Source: Symbiodinium natans
Lineage: Eukaryota > Sar > Dinophyceae > Suessiales > Symbiodiniaceae
Direction: 5' to 3'
Assembly (NCBI GenBank): GCA_905221605.1
Contig: CAJNDS010000003.1
Location: forward strand, 938,246-1,002,245
DNA length: 64,000 nucleotides
In this document: positions 51,237 to 61,984 of the stretch, in pieces
How the letters are laid out: every line of letters begins with the position of its first letter
Numbering within the stretch: the stretch's first letter is position 1
Notes under the pieces: generated by a model
Seen by the model: only the letters and a program-made list of their open reading frames with translations
Told to the model about the DNA's origin: nothing
Databases searched by the model: none
Program-made: the position numbers and the translations under genes

Positions 51237-51400
51237 GAAGGCCTGAATGGATTGAAGTCCGCTGCATACATGTGCGGCGTGCGGCTATTCACCGACTTTG
51301 TTGCCAACATCGCACCCAGGGCAGTCCTGCGGCTCAGCAGAAGCAGAGGCTTGTGCAGCGAAGATACATGTCCCATCACGTCCCCATGCGTCTTTGTGAA
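51237..51400 (+). CDS. WS/DGAT acyltransferase, exon
   Basis: After TTCCTGCCAG it reads EGLNGLKSAAYMCGVRLFTD then FVANIAPRAVLRLSRS, consistent with the helical region before the C-terminal T-x-S-N-V-P-G-P motif. That motif itself was not found and may lie in another small exon between 51400 and 52290. Confidence 0.45.
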
Positions 51401-52299
51401 GCAGACTCCAAGGAACAAGGCTGCGGGAGAGACTTGGTCGAAACATACGATCCTAGTGACGAAGCTGCACTACGGACCTTGACAACATTATCATGTCGAC
51501 ATTGCGTTCTGCATCGGACTGTATCGGCTTCGGTTCTGCAGCAGGTCACAAATGTTCCCTGTACCTCGGTCCCTCTGACTTTCCCTGCAGAGGAGCCTCT
51601 GACCTGTACAATGTACAGTCTGTCATGCTCGACATTAGAGTGCAGTAGACATGCTGGAAATCTGACCGTGAAACCTTCAACTTGAACAACACACAACCGG
51701 GTCTTTCCAGTCGGAGATGCTAGCAGGAACCAGCGCTGTATTGAAATTTGTTTCAAGGATTCGAGTCACCGAATTGATGACGCTGTCAATTGCTGCTTAG
51801 GTGTAGATGCGTTCGTTCATTGGGGTCTAGTATGGCAATGCCTGTGGCCTGGATTTCGATTGTTTTTGCCAGTCCGACGTTAGTTCGTCTTTCCAAGTGG
51901 ATGAGAAAAGACCTGCCGAGAATCAATTCATGGCGCGCATGCTCATGAGCAACCGCTTGCAGGAGGGCGGGAAGGTGCTGCAAGAGATTTCGCTTGTGCG
52001 GATCTTGGCTATGCCTGAATCATCAGCCATGCGCCGTGCAAGCATCAGCACACACAGACACAGACACAGAGCAAGCCGAAGCAGCCAGGGTTACGGCTGC
52101 AATAACAAGTCTTGAAGCCTTGAGGGTGCGCATCTTGGTGCGCAGGTCATCGCGAATGTCCAATCCCAAGTATCGGCAGCCAGACCCAAATTCAGCTCAG
52201 CAACAAGAGAGAAGCTGTGCAGGTAAAGTCCGGGGCGTATCGAGGGGGATGTAATCAGCTGATATGTGATTTGCTTCATTTTCAAGTTCTAATTTGGGG

Positions 52300-52440
52300 G
52301 CTTCGGAAGTCAAGGTCGTCTCCTACAACGGCAACCTCTACGCCACATTTGTCGGAGACCCCGATGTGATTCGCGAGGCTCTCCCACTCATTTACATTGA
52401 GCGGCCCGATAAAGGCAGCGTTGTCTCGCACCCGTATAAG
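52300..52440 (+). CDS. WS/DGAT acyltransferase, C-terminal exon
   Basis: Reads SEVKVVSYNGNLYATFVGDP then DVIREALPLIYIERP. V-x-S-Y-N-G-x-L-x(2)-x-V-x-D-P-x(2)-I is the last conserved block of the WS/DGAT family (C-terminal domain). Its place in order, 3 kb after the N-terminal exon, supports one gene of at least seven exons. Confidence 0.65.
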
Positions 52441-53030
52441 GGTGCTTCACGATGCACCCTGAGGCAAAGAAACTTGGCGAACTCTGGCTTTCCGAGATCA
52501 AAGAGTTGGCGGGAGACGCTTAGGTTGTAGCTTGGACAGCAGCTCGAGAACGCGCATGATGTTTGCCGGGTATTTTCATTGTGGCATTTCAAGTAGGTGA
52601 AGCGCACTGCCCTGACTCGCAGCAGTCTGTCCCGGCCCGGAATGGGCAAGCAAGCTTCAAGCACCAATCAGGCTTCAAACCAATCCATAGACAGTGATGA
52701 GCTTGGAGCCTCTACGAGAGACCTTTATCAGACACCAAACCACACAAAGCATCTCCTGCAACAGGTCTGATGGGTTGGGGACGGGGGGGGGGGGGGGAAA
52801 TGGGGGCACTGCAGGCGCAGCCTTCTCAAAACACGGCAGGGGGAAACAAGAAGATATTGGAGGATGCCCTACTTATGGTTTCACGGTTTCTCTCTATGAG
52901 CAGCAGGACCCAACAAAGTCGTCGAAAGCATCTAGATTTCTGAAGCTCATTCATGGGGGGCTTCCCGTACAGAGTGGGGGCTACGGCAGCTGATGCGCTA
53001 TTCCTCAAGGTAGCCTTTTTCGGTTTGTAG

Positions 53031-53297
53031 GTGGCTTGTCAGGTACAGTCGTTGTGGAACACTGCAACTCCTCAGGTGCTCAATTTGACCCCTCCCAGTC
53101 CCAGTGAGGCCACTGACACGCGTTTTCAAGCGGACAGTGCTTCAAAAGACGAAGTCCACGATGTCTTGTTCGCCAAGTCTCAGGAGGCTTGCTCTGGAGG
53201 CAGTTTGTTTGGACACGAGCGGAACAAAAAGGACCCTGTCTGGATGTGCCGTGTGAAGGGCTTGCGAAAACCACCCTGCACGGATGCGTCACGGTGA
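53031..53297 (+). CDS. hypothetical exon
   Basis: Eighty-eight codons to TGA: PQVLNLTPPSPSEATDTRFQ, ADSASKDEVHDVLFAKSQEA, GHERNKKDPVWMCRVKGLRK. Polar, protein-like composition; a minus-strand frame also exists but is less convincing. Function unknown. Confidence 0.35.
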   Translation: MACQVQSLWNTATPQVLNLTPPSPSEATDTRFQADSASKDEVHDVLFAKSQEACSGGSLFGHERNKKDPVWMCRVKGLRKPPCTDASR

Positions 53298-53299
53298 CA

Positions 53300-55490
53300 T
53301 GCGACATCTTGTAGCATTCCACATCGCCACGCACGATGGTCCGAGCCTTGGCACCGGTTGTGAAGCATGACTGCAACATCAGGGGCTCGAGGGGGGGAAT
53401 CCGATTAGAGTGACGACCGTTGGTGTCTTGCCCCTTTGCCTTCGGTGTTAATTACTTGCCATGGAGCATGCCACGTGGCGGCCAGATGTGGCGAATGACC
53501 GAGAAAAACCAGCGGATGCAAGCCCATGATGTAAGTTTGAGCAAGCGAGGCGACAGCCGGGCTACTGTAGGACACCTGCTACGAGATGCTGTGGGCCACT
53601 GCGGGCATCCGCGAGTTTTTTCAGTACAGTAGCTTGCTCATAGCGACTAAAGTGACCTGCAGAGTGGAAACAGAGAGCTCGCGCACACATGCACCTTCGG
53701 AAAGCCAGCCGTCGCACCGTCACACCTGCCTGTGTGCGGTGGCAACTTTTGTCCCAACTGTGTCGCAAGAAATGTGACTTAAAAAGTGATAAAGGTGGAC
53801 CCTTCACCGAGAAGACCAAGCTCGTACAGGCCAGGTGCCTTTAACGCCCTGAACGTGCTTCGTGCTCAGACCCTTCGCTGGCATCGTGAGTCTCGCAAGA
53901 ACTTGTGTGGTCGTGTGGTTGCATTAATATGTGTTTATGATCTACGCAGCGCCTGCAGCACCGCCAGCGCCTGCTCGCACGAGCAAGCCCAGTGGACGCC
54001 TGAAACGCCAACATATGCAGACGCCACAACACGGCACGCTCGTTTTGCTGCCGCACATCCCCGGCCAAGATTGCGGGAGGCCACAGGGCACGCTTCTGCC
54101 AGGACCTTTCCATGCAGAATGCTGAGTATGCTGAGTGCTGGGTGGCGCAAGCTTCGTGCGCACGCGCATCTCGGAACAAGATTCGACAGCAGAATGCAGG
54201 CATTGCATGTTCGTGGGCTTGCACGCCCAGAAGCTTTAGGACCGATGTCTGCAGAACCCCCAAGTTCGACATCTCTTCTGCATGTCAGAAGCAAACTGCA
54301 GAGTCAGGCAGATCTGCGTGTGTGGAACCCAGAGGGACCGAGGGACCTCTCATGTTGGGCAGCAGTTTGAAGACAGCTCTTTAAGCCAGTGCAAGCAAAT
54401 GGGGCTGTGCTTCCGATACAAGGCTCTTGCACTTCGCGCTGCTGCGCTCTTTCCGGAGTACCTTGGGCTAATGCTAAGATACTTTGAGACACTTGAGACA
54501 CTTGAGACGAGATGCGGGGTGAATACCTCCATGCGGCATCCCACACACTCTCCTCACGGGCAAAGTTGCCTCGCTTTGTCTTGTGTGGGTTCTTGTTGAA
54601 GGTAAAGGGGATATCGTATCAGAAGAACGTTTTCGTCCTCGTGAATGAATCATGGCTGTTGCAGCATTTGCAAGCATTCAGTAGAGTAGCTGGTGCTTTG
54701 AGTAAGCCGGCTTCTTTGTCCTGGCTGCGATGGTCTTCAGAACCTCATGTCAATGCCGAATTCCGGATCTGTTTGTTTGTCGGTGTGCTTCGAAGCATCT
54801 CCAGCGGTTTGGAACGGATCCCCCCTCTCTTTGCAGATGCTGCTCATCTTGACACACAAACAAGCCTCCGAGCACGCCAAAGCATTCACAAAAGTCCGCG
54901 GGTGTCTCAGTCGTCCGCTTAGGTTGTGCGCCCATCATGCTGCAAGCTCAGGGACAGGTGCGTGCTTACAAGGAGTCAGGCTACCATAATTGCAAACACA
55001 TGCGCGCCACCTCGGAGGCCGGGTCTGGCCAACGCGAATTGTAGCGCGCGCATCGCGGACGAAGGAAAGCCAGAGTCATATGTCGCAAGGTGCAGCAACA
55101 CACACGTCATGAGTTCAGGAGGTAGGAGGGCTTCAGGAGGTTTAGGGTGGTCCCAGCACCGTCCCGCAGGGAGGGGAGATGTTGGTCTCTTTCAGACTCT
55201 TTTCGGCCTGGGGCCGAGGCGAATTCTCATGTTTGTGCTCACTTACCCTTCTGCAAGTCCATTTTGTGTTATCTTCCCATACTGTTTCACGCAAACACGG
55301 AGCAGTTGTCTTCCGGCTTCTACACCTGCATTTGCATTCGTTCGCGGTCTGCCGCTCTGTCGGCGCCCATTCGTTTGCACGAAGCTTGCGTTGGTACGTG
55401 GTTGCGTGCATCTGAATCTAGCATGTACATTCATGTATATTCTGCATTGTCTGATCACCCCTGTGCGCCCAAAGTCGTCCCACTTCACAG
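53300..55490. other. unassigned stretch
   Basis: Several open frames of 60-190 codons occur on both strands (longest 53786-54370 on +) without a clear coding signature or recognisable motif. A short ACTTGAGAC triplication sits near 54480. A 37-bp motif at 55193-55229 recurs at 58057-58092. Confidence 0.35.
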
Positions 55491-55493
55491 TGC

Positions 55494-55705
55494 GTGCCTT
55501 CAAGGTAGAGCCCTCCCTGCAACACCTCTGTCTAGTGCTGAAAGATCTCTCGGCTCTGGCACCTAAGTTTACAAATGGGTTTGTGCTCCATGTCCATGGA
55601 GCCTCATTCCGAACGAGTGGCTTGCATGACTCAGGCAGGCTTGGTCGCATGCCGAGGCCAAAGCTGCCAGTGCTGAGTGCAGAAAGGTCCAGGAAAGCAG
55701 TCTAG
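55494..55705 (+). CDS. hypothetical terminal exon
   Basis: From a TGCCTTCAAG border the frame reads VEPSLQHLCLVLKDLSALAP, KFTNGFVLHVHGASFRTSGL, then a basic end to TAG. Protein-like, family unknown. The minus strand is also open. Confidence 0.25.
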
Positions 55706-56207
55706 GAGAATGCAAGAAAGAATGCACGACAGAACGCCGGCAACCGACTTTTAGCTGCGTGGCGTTGGGGAATATTTGGGAATATGAGCTTGGTGCAGGC
55801 GGCTCTGCCAGATGCGGACCACTTGGCAGCCAAGCTGAAGGCGCTCAGAGACTCCTTTAAGGCAATCTTCAGCATCTCTCGTTGCGAGTGCATCTTGGCA
55901 TTCAGGCCCCTAGGTGTTTCATCACGTTTTCGTATGGGCTTTGTGAAATTCTAAGGCCAGCTGGGCCTTTTTTTTAATGTCGGGAATGCCATGTGTAAAG
56001 TTAAAGGAACACGAATCCATGCTGCGGCACGAGGACTTGGAAGCCCGTTTGCACAGTCGAGCGGCGCGCCAGGCTGTGCCTCGACTGCTCTGAGAATGGA
56101 AATCTGCTTTGACTTGCAAGCCTTGCAAGCTTAGTTGGAATGTGTGGAACATTCTCGCTTGTCCTGCTTCTCGTCGGCGATCCTGCTGCAGAGTCACGTG
56201 ACCTCAG

Positions 56208-56444
56208 ATGTTGCCACAACCTACCCGGTTACCCGAAACTGAAGGCAATGCCCACACTTGCGCAGAGCCAGGAGTTGCAGCCAAGGTTCGTGCAGCCTTC
56301 GTGCCCGTGCCTAAGACATGGTCGCCTCATGGCTTCACTGCTTCAGACATGGCCACAACTGCAAAAAACCAGCTCGAAGATGATCGTTTTGTGGGAGCTT
56401 TCACGAATACAGCCGCTTGCTTGCAACCGTCGAAACAAATATGA
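56208..56444 (+). CDS. hypothetical exon
   Basis: Reads AAKVRAAFVPVPKTWSPHGF, then TASDMATTAKNQLEDDRFVG and AFTNTAACLQPSKQI to a stop. The composition is good, with no match to a family I know. Confidence 0.3.
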   Translation: MLPQPTRLPETEGNAHTCAEPGVAAKVRAAFVPVPKTWSPHGFTASDMATTAKNQLEDDRFVGAFTNTAACLQPSKQI

Positions 56445-57404
56445 AATCAAGGGACAAGAAGCAAAGTCAAGTGCTTCATCAGGTTTGAAAAGGAGAACAT
56501 TAATGAAGCGAACGTGCAGCGCACGAGCTCAAATCAGCTCGCTGCAGCGCCCCGCTCTGTCGGACAACTCTCGAACTTTCGATCTTCGCTTAGTGCGAGT
56601 CCTGCACCATCACTTCTCGTACTAGTAGGCTCTCTCGTCCCTCAGTGACGCTCGCGTTCTGCGCGGGCTGCCATCATGCATGAAGTGCCTCCGCCCTTGC
56701 TTCTGCGAGCCATATGACTTTTTCACGACAAGTAGCCCAGGTCGTGCAAAGTTCGCTTGACTGTAGGCTCAAGTGAAGCCTCTGAGGCATCTGCGTCTGC
56801 AGTCTGCCGTTTGGAATCTGGAGTGCGAGCCTGAAGTCCGGATGTGCTTGGGTTCATTCTACTCAAGAACTGCTCTGAGCGAAACTTGCTGTTGGCCGTG
56901 CCCATAAGGATGCACCTGCTGAAAGCAGAGGATGCAGGCAACCGCGGGGTCCCGGACTTTTCCGCCGGGCGCATGAGGTAGCCTTGAAGCGCAGCCTGCA
57001 TGCGAATATCGCTCTTAGCGTTTCCTCGGCTGAGTTTCCTCCCAGAGGATCGCCCCGGTCGAAAAAAAGGCAATTTACGAATCCCCTGCTCGTGTCTGCG
57101 CGCTTGAAGTGGCGCTCCGCACATCCGGGCTGGGCTCAGGGTCGCTCAGGGCAAACTGATGTCATTTACTCTAAGCAGGTGCAAGACGAGGAAGAGGTGG
57201 AATCGTCTTCTTTGAGGTACAATTTTGTATTTTGAGTCCAAATTGGTGGGACCTGAATGTGCGCCTTTGGGCATGAAGGCGAGCCAGCACAGTCCTACTT
57301 TCGGTTTCAAATTGCGTCCTGCATGTTTCATTCCTCTGGCCAGGAATGTCATTGGCATTCGGCCTGTGCCATCAACACTGCTCTGTCGCTAACATTGTGC
57401 TTCC

Positions 57405-57454
57405 AGGGCAGCAAGTTTTTCCAGCATGAGGGTCACATATACTTAAAGCTGTGA
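57405..57454 (+). CDS. hypothetical last exon
   Basis: Follows GTGCTTCCAG and reads GSKFFQHEGHIYLKL to TGA. Short, but with a clean acceptor and protein-like residues. It probably joins an upstream exon in the frame covering 57257-57400. Confidence 0.25.
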
Positions 57455-57775
57455 TTGAGCGGTTGCCCAGCTTTTCGTTGCGTTTCCCAGGCCCGCCTTC
57501 ATATCTGTTGGTCGCAGCTTGTGCCGGATGGAGTAAGGAGCTGCAGTTGTCAAACTTAGCTCCCCTTACAAGCCCCATACACCGAGCACGCACGCAGTAC
57601 ACAAAACACCTCTCGTTGGGATCTGTGCCATGAGCTCGCCTCGGAATAACCGACGGCGCCGTGGCAACTCTCTTGCACACCAGCTTCTTGCATAATTGTA
57701 AACGCTTGCGCGCGCCGCCTCGGCAGCCGGGCCGGCCCCAGGACAGGAAAGGAGGAAAGAGGGAGGAAGGGCAGG

Positions 57776-57998
57776 GGGTGGGGGGTGGGGGGGGTGGGGG
57801 GGGGGGGGGGGGGTGGGGGGGGGGTGGGGGGGGGGGGGGGGGGGTGGGGGGGGTGGGGGGGGGGAGGGGGTGCGGGGAGTTTTTGAGGCACTCCCCCTGT
57901 AGGAGCCACCGACAAGCGGGACCCTCCACAGCATCGGTTTGCAGCTCCTCCAAGGGATTGGGGGGGGTCCCACAGGGCGGGGGGGGGGGGGGGGGGGG
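57776..57998. repeat. G-rich low-complexity blocks
   Basis: 57776-57872 is nearly pure G with scattered T (runs of 5-12 G), and 57960-57998 has a further run of about 23 G. The opposite strand gives proline-rich frames of no meaning. The block has strong G-quadruplex potential. Confidence 0.95.
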
Positions 57999-58607
57999 GG
58001 TGGCGCATGAAGGGTTGGGTTAGGGGGAAGGAGGCCCGATCCGGGTCTGCTTGTTCCAGACGCTTTTCGGCAGGAGCCGAGGCGAACTCTCAGTTGAGTC
58101 ACTAGCAGTGCAGCTCTGAATCGATCTATCTTTGACTTCACCTGTTGAGCCTTGCCATGAAACTCCAGAACTCCGGAACTCCGGAACTCGGGCTTCGCAG
58201 GCGGAGAAGATGACTCAGCGAGCAGCCCCGACAGCTCGCCCAAGAGCTTGCGCTCGAAGAGCTCGCCCTCCAAAAGCCGCTTGGAGTGGGCGCGACTGTC
58301 AAGCCACGTCTCAAAGGGAGAATAGGCTATAGGGTGGCCAGCTGAATCAACTGAAGAACGTTGAGGTCAAGCATGGTCAGGCCAACCTGCTCCAAATGCT
58401 ATCACTTTGGTGCCTGCGGCTTCCATGAGACAGCCATCTGAGGCCGTGGGAGTTCACGAGGCTCGCGCTCACCTGGCCGCTATGTAATCGAGCCTCCGCC
58501 AGTGGTGCCGCTCGGACCTTGCTTTCTTGTTTAATGTACTTCTTGGCTCAATTGAGATGTGAGAGGACATTCTTTGCTTTCCTTCGCTGCTCGGAGCTCT
58601 GAGGCCT

Positions 58608-58805
58608 GTGGCCCAGTGGCGGAGCCAGAAGCTCGAGCCGCTGGTCATGCCGCCGCGCCCTCCCGACGGCGAAGCCCCAAAGGGCGGACAGGGCGGACGC
58701 GGCGGACAGGGCGGACAGGGCGGACAGGGACGTGGCCCCAATCAGGGCCCTCCTCGGCCTCCCAGCGCAGAGAAGCCTGGAGGCCAGGCCAGACAGACAT
58801 CTTAA
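58608..58805 (+). CDS. hypothetical Gly/Arg/Gln-rich (RGG-like) exon
   Basis: One frame reads MAQWRSQKLEPLVMPPRPPD then a GGQGGRGGQGGQGGQ tract and a Pro-rich tail to a stop. The tract is encoded by a GGCGGACAG minisatellite at 58684-58732, so the reading could be chance. If real, it would resemble RNA-binding low-complexity tails. Confidence 0.2.
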   Translation: MAQWRSQKLEPLVMPPRPPDGEAPKGGQGGRGGQGGQGGQGRGPNQGPPRPPSAEKPGGQARQTS

Positions 58806-58910
58806 CTAGCCATCTTCGAAGCCTGAAGAAAGAAGGAAAGCTTAAATGCCAAGAGCTTTTTTGTATCCAAGTTCCTGTGATCCTCTCTGGCATGAGCAGT
58901 GGCATGAGCA

Positions 58911-59435
58911 GTGGCAGCTCTCCAGGCCGCTCAGGTCGAAGGCCTGTCATGCAGAATTCCGCGCTCCTTGGCATGGGCAGAGTCAGGACCAAGTCGGACC
59001 ATGTATCCCAGCATCGAATCCCCCCCGCCCCCCCGGCTCTCCAGTCTTTCAAATGCGGAGAACTGGCACTTGAGTGGGCCGTCACAAAGACACGAAAACC
59101 GTTTTCGAAACGACGAGCTGTTCGGTTCCGTGAATCTTGTTTCCTTCTTCTCGTCAGCATGCCGGCATGCCTGCACCAGGGTTGGTATTTGGGCACGAGC
59201 CATGTCAAGGTCAGGTGCATCCAGCCGGGGTACCCGATCACAGTCGGCACAACGTCAGCGCCCGGAGTGCCACGGCATGCAGTCAAGATGCGATCAAGGT
59301 TTCGTTCTTCAGAGGGCTTGGATCATTCTTCACATTGTCTTCTTGTTAATGGCCGCAGTTCTCTGCTGGGAAATCTGGGCCGTGCTTCTCTTATGTGTTG
59401 TCTGTTATCTGCTGTGTGCAGCAGTTCCTGCGTAG
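58911..59435 (+). CDS. hypothetical ORF with hydrophobic C-terminal segment
   Basis: The frame's end, from about 59310, reads WIILHIVFLLMAAVLCWEIW then AVLLLCVVCYLLCAAVPA, a strong candidate membrane span or pair. The upstream part is less protein-like, so only the last 120 bp are favoured as an exon. A different + frame is open over all of 58559-59452. Confidence 0.2.
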   Translation: MAALQAAQVEGLSCRIPRSLAWAESGPSRTMYPSIESPPPPRLSSLSNAENWHLSGPSQRHENRFRNDELFGSVNLVSFFSSACRHACTRVGIWARAMSRSGASSRGTRSQSAQRQRPECHGMQSRCDQGFVLQRAWIILHIVFLLMAAVLCWEIWAVLLLCVVCYLLCAAVPA

Positions 59436-59601
59436 AGTCCACCCCATGGTAGTGTTATGTCATGCAGCCGGCAGATGCCTGACTGATGCAACCCGGTGCT
59501 TGCCGAATGCATCAGCAGAGTAACTGGATGCAGTTTGACATCTTAGTGTCTAGGTATGGCACGCACACATACATCGTATACGTGCATGGCTACTTGGTAG
59601 C

Positions 59602-60433
59602 ATGGGAGCTAACGGCAAAAGCATCTCTTCAGGAACCCATATGGCAACCCATATGGCAATCCTTATGCTGCGTCATCAGCTCGCAGTCGCGGAAAGCGTG
59701 GTGGTGCCGCTGGAGCTGCATCAGCTGCAGGGGCTCAGCAACGTTGTGTGCATGTATCATAGTATCATTGTATTGACTGTCATGGATGATGATCTTATTT
59801 CAGCAGGCGGGTAGAGTGCATTTGTTACTGCATCGAGGCAAGCAGCTTCGGCGATTCTAGGCTTCTCAGCTGCATGGAGCTGTGGGGGGCCGGGGGGGGG
59901 AGGGGGACGATGTCGGAGACACGAAGAAGCTCAGCAGAGTCAGAGGGCAGATGCGCGAAAAGCAAGTCCACCCTTTGAGCTCGAAGCTGGAAGGGTTCAA
60001 GCCTCTGCCATAGGAGCTTTGGATGGCACTCAAGGGCGCAAGGATTCAATGGCTGCCCTTAAGGTCATCATCGCAGATATGCGACGAGCATGTGCATAAG
60101 CCCGAACCTCCGGAGGAGCTCCTTGGCAGCATTTGGCAGTCAAGGAGCCAAGTCAAGGTAGCCGAAGGTAGCATGTGTCGATGCCTCTGCTTGACCGCAA
60201 CTCGAGTCTCGCCTCAAGTAGTGCAGATCTGCAGATCTACACCGGTTTATAATCCGCCCCCCCCCCCCCCCCCCCCCCACGTATTTTCCGCCCTACACGT
60301 GTCGTTGTTCGGTCATGCCGATGTTTGCAAGCAGCAAGTGTTCCAGCTTGAGCCGGGTATTGTTGAGCTCGAACCACTTAAAGGACGATCTGCCGATGAG
60401 CCCATTCCACTGGACTGCCTAAGCGACTACTGA
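59602..60433 (+). CDS. hypothetical multi-exon region
   Basis: Three islands. About 59660-59814 reads LRHQLAVAESVVVPLELHQL then QGLSNVVCMYHSIIVLTVMD and a stop. About 59937-60102 reads SPPFELEAGRVQASAIGALD then GTQGRKDSMAALKVIIADMR. About 60288-60433 reads VFSALHVSLFGHADVCKQQV then FQLEPGIVELEPLKGRSADE. A poly-C run (60256-60279) precedes the last. Together they look like one + strand gene of unknown family. Confidence 0.3.
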
Positions 60434-60542
60434 CTGTTTTGTGAACAGCAAATTTCATTTCCAGGCGTGGACCTTGGGCCAGTTCCTGAGTATGTCTTGT
60501 GCGTTTCTTGAGTGCCCACGTAAACCTGGGCAAGCTTGAAGG

Positions 60543-60845
60543 TCATGGCCGCGGGAATGTTCGTAGCTGCTGGGCGCTGAGCCGTTGAAGATGTGCACAA
60601 GAGGGAGAGACAGAGAGAGAGCCAGTACCATCACTGCAAGGGCGATGCGAAGACGCTGCACTGACAGTGATAGCAGGCGTAGCAGCAGCAATACCAAATA
60701 GCAACAGCATCACGACGACAAGCAAAAAGAAAGGAGCTTCAGACGCACCGGCGGATCTCACAGCTTTCGCAGCATTCACTCCCACCTTTTCTTCTGCAAA
60801 GACACGCGCTCGGTCCAGGCTGAGGATCCGCGAGGATCCTGCCAC
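60543..60845 (-). CDS. hypothetical exon with membrane span, minus strand
   Basis: Minus-strand reading RILSLDRARVFAEEKVGVNA, then APFFLLVVVMLLLFGIAAAT, a good single membrane span. There is no ATG at its 5' end (a TAG lies just upstream), so it would need an upstream exon. The + strand frame 60667-60852 is also open. Confidence 0.2.
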   Translation of the reverse strand: MAGSSRILSLDRARVFAEEKVGVNAAKAVRSAGASEAPFFLLVVVMLLLFGIAAATPAITVSAASSHRPCSDGTGSLSVSPSCAHLQRLSAQQLRTFPRP

Positions 60846-61084
60846 ATTCTAAGATTGTCATGCTCGTTCTCATGCCGCTGAGGCAGCCAAGGGCAGCGGC
60901 GCCTTCCAAGAGCGGCGCTGCGACCCCAGCAATACAAATTCACCTGCGTATGCACGTGCAGAATGCGACATAGGACCCTGGCTTATTCCCCAATCTCAAC
61001 CGCAAAGAAGGGTGCCTCGGAGCTTGAAATGGCTTGGGACCCTCGCTAACGATTGAATGAGAGGCGAAAACCCGCCACACGCCA

Positions 61085-61190
61085 TTGATTCTCTCGCTCT
61101 CTCCCTCTCTCCCTCTCCCTCCCTCTCCCCTCCTCTCTCTCCCTCTCTCTCCCTCTCTCTCTCCCTCTGTTTGTCTCTCTCTCGCCCGAG
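61085..61190. repeat. (CT)n-rich tract
   Basis: About 100 bp of CTCTCC/CTCT pyrimidine repeats. Frames give Ser/Leu/Pro runs. Confidence 0.95.
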
Positions 61191-61515
61191 GCGGCTCTGG
61201 GACTGCACCGCGAAAGCGTTCAGAGCTGGGACACCTGGTGCAGCGTCCAGTGGTGACCGACCCTCGTCAGCACAGGTTCAGGCTTGAGGCGGCTTGAAAT
61301 CGTGGTAAGCGAGTGAGTGAGGATGAGAGAGAAAGTGACAGAGATTGAGAGAGTGCGGCGCGCACGAGTGACCTCTGTATCCTGGTCGCCTCGTTGGTCG
61401 CCCAGAGGAAAGAAAGATTGCCACAAGATGCCATGACAGTGCATTGAGGGAAGCCTTCAACCTCCTTGCGTGCTCGTGCGTGTTTGTCTTTTGTGTGTGC
61501 GGCTGCGTTTGCGGT

Positions 61516-61807
61516 TTGTGTGCATGCGTGCATGCGTGCATGCGTGCATGCGTGCATGCGTGCATGCGTGCATGCGTGCATACGTGCATGCGTGCATGCG
61601 TGCATGCGTGCATGCGTGCATGCGTGCATGCGTGCATGCGTGGGTGTGCGGGTGCGGGTGCGGGTGCGGGTGCGGGTGCGGGTGCGGGTGCGGGTGCGTG
61701 TGCGTGTGCGTGTGCGTGTGCGTGGGCGTGGGCGTGGGCGTGGGCGTGGGCGTGGGCGTGGGCGTGGGCGTGTGCGTGTGCGTGTGCGTGTGCGTGCGGG
61801 TGCGTGT

Positions 61808-61846
<39 letters not shown>

Positions 61847-61910
61847 TTTTTGTTGTGTGTGTGTGTGTGCACGTGTATGTGTGTGGGTGTGTGCACGTGT
61901 ATGTGTGTGG
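61516..61910. repeat. compound microsatellite
   Basis: Ordered blocks: (GTGCATGC)n at about 61516-61640, (GGGTGC)n at 61640-61697, (GTGTGC)n, (GTGGGC)n at 61720-61770, (GTGTGC)n again, then (GT)n at 61805-61842, an 8-T run, and more GT. Adjacent blocks differ by single-base changes of the hexamer, as expected from stepwise slippage. Confidence 0.95.
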
Positions 61911-61984
61911 GTCTATCTACCTACGCACGAATTTGGCATTGGTGCTGTATGACGGTCTGGGTTTACATAGTTGTATGCTCCGAT

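Noticed and set aside
56505-56680. GC-balanced stretch that at first looked like an rRNA fragment
   Set aside because: No conserved rRNA core words were recognised, and no tRNA cloverleaf was found in or near it.
57372-58273. Proline-rich minus-strand ORFs up to 235 codons
   Set aside because: They cross the poly-G block at 57776-57998, where openness is trivial.
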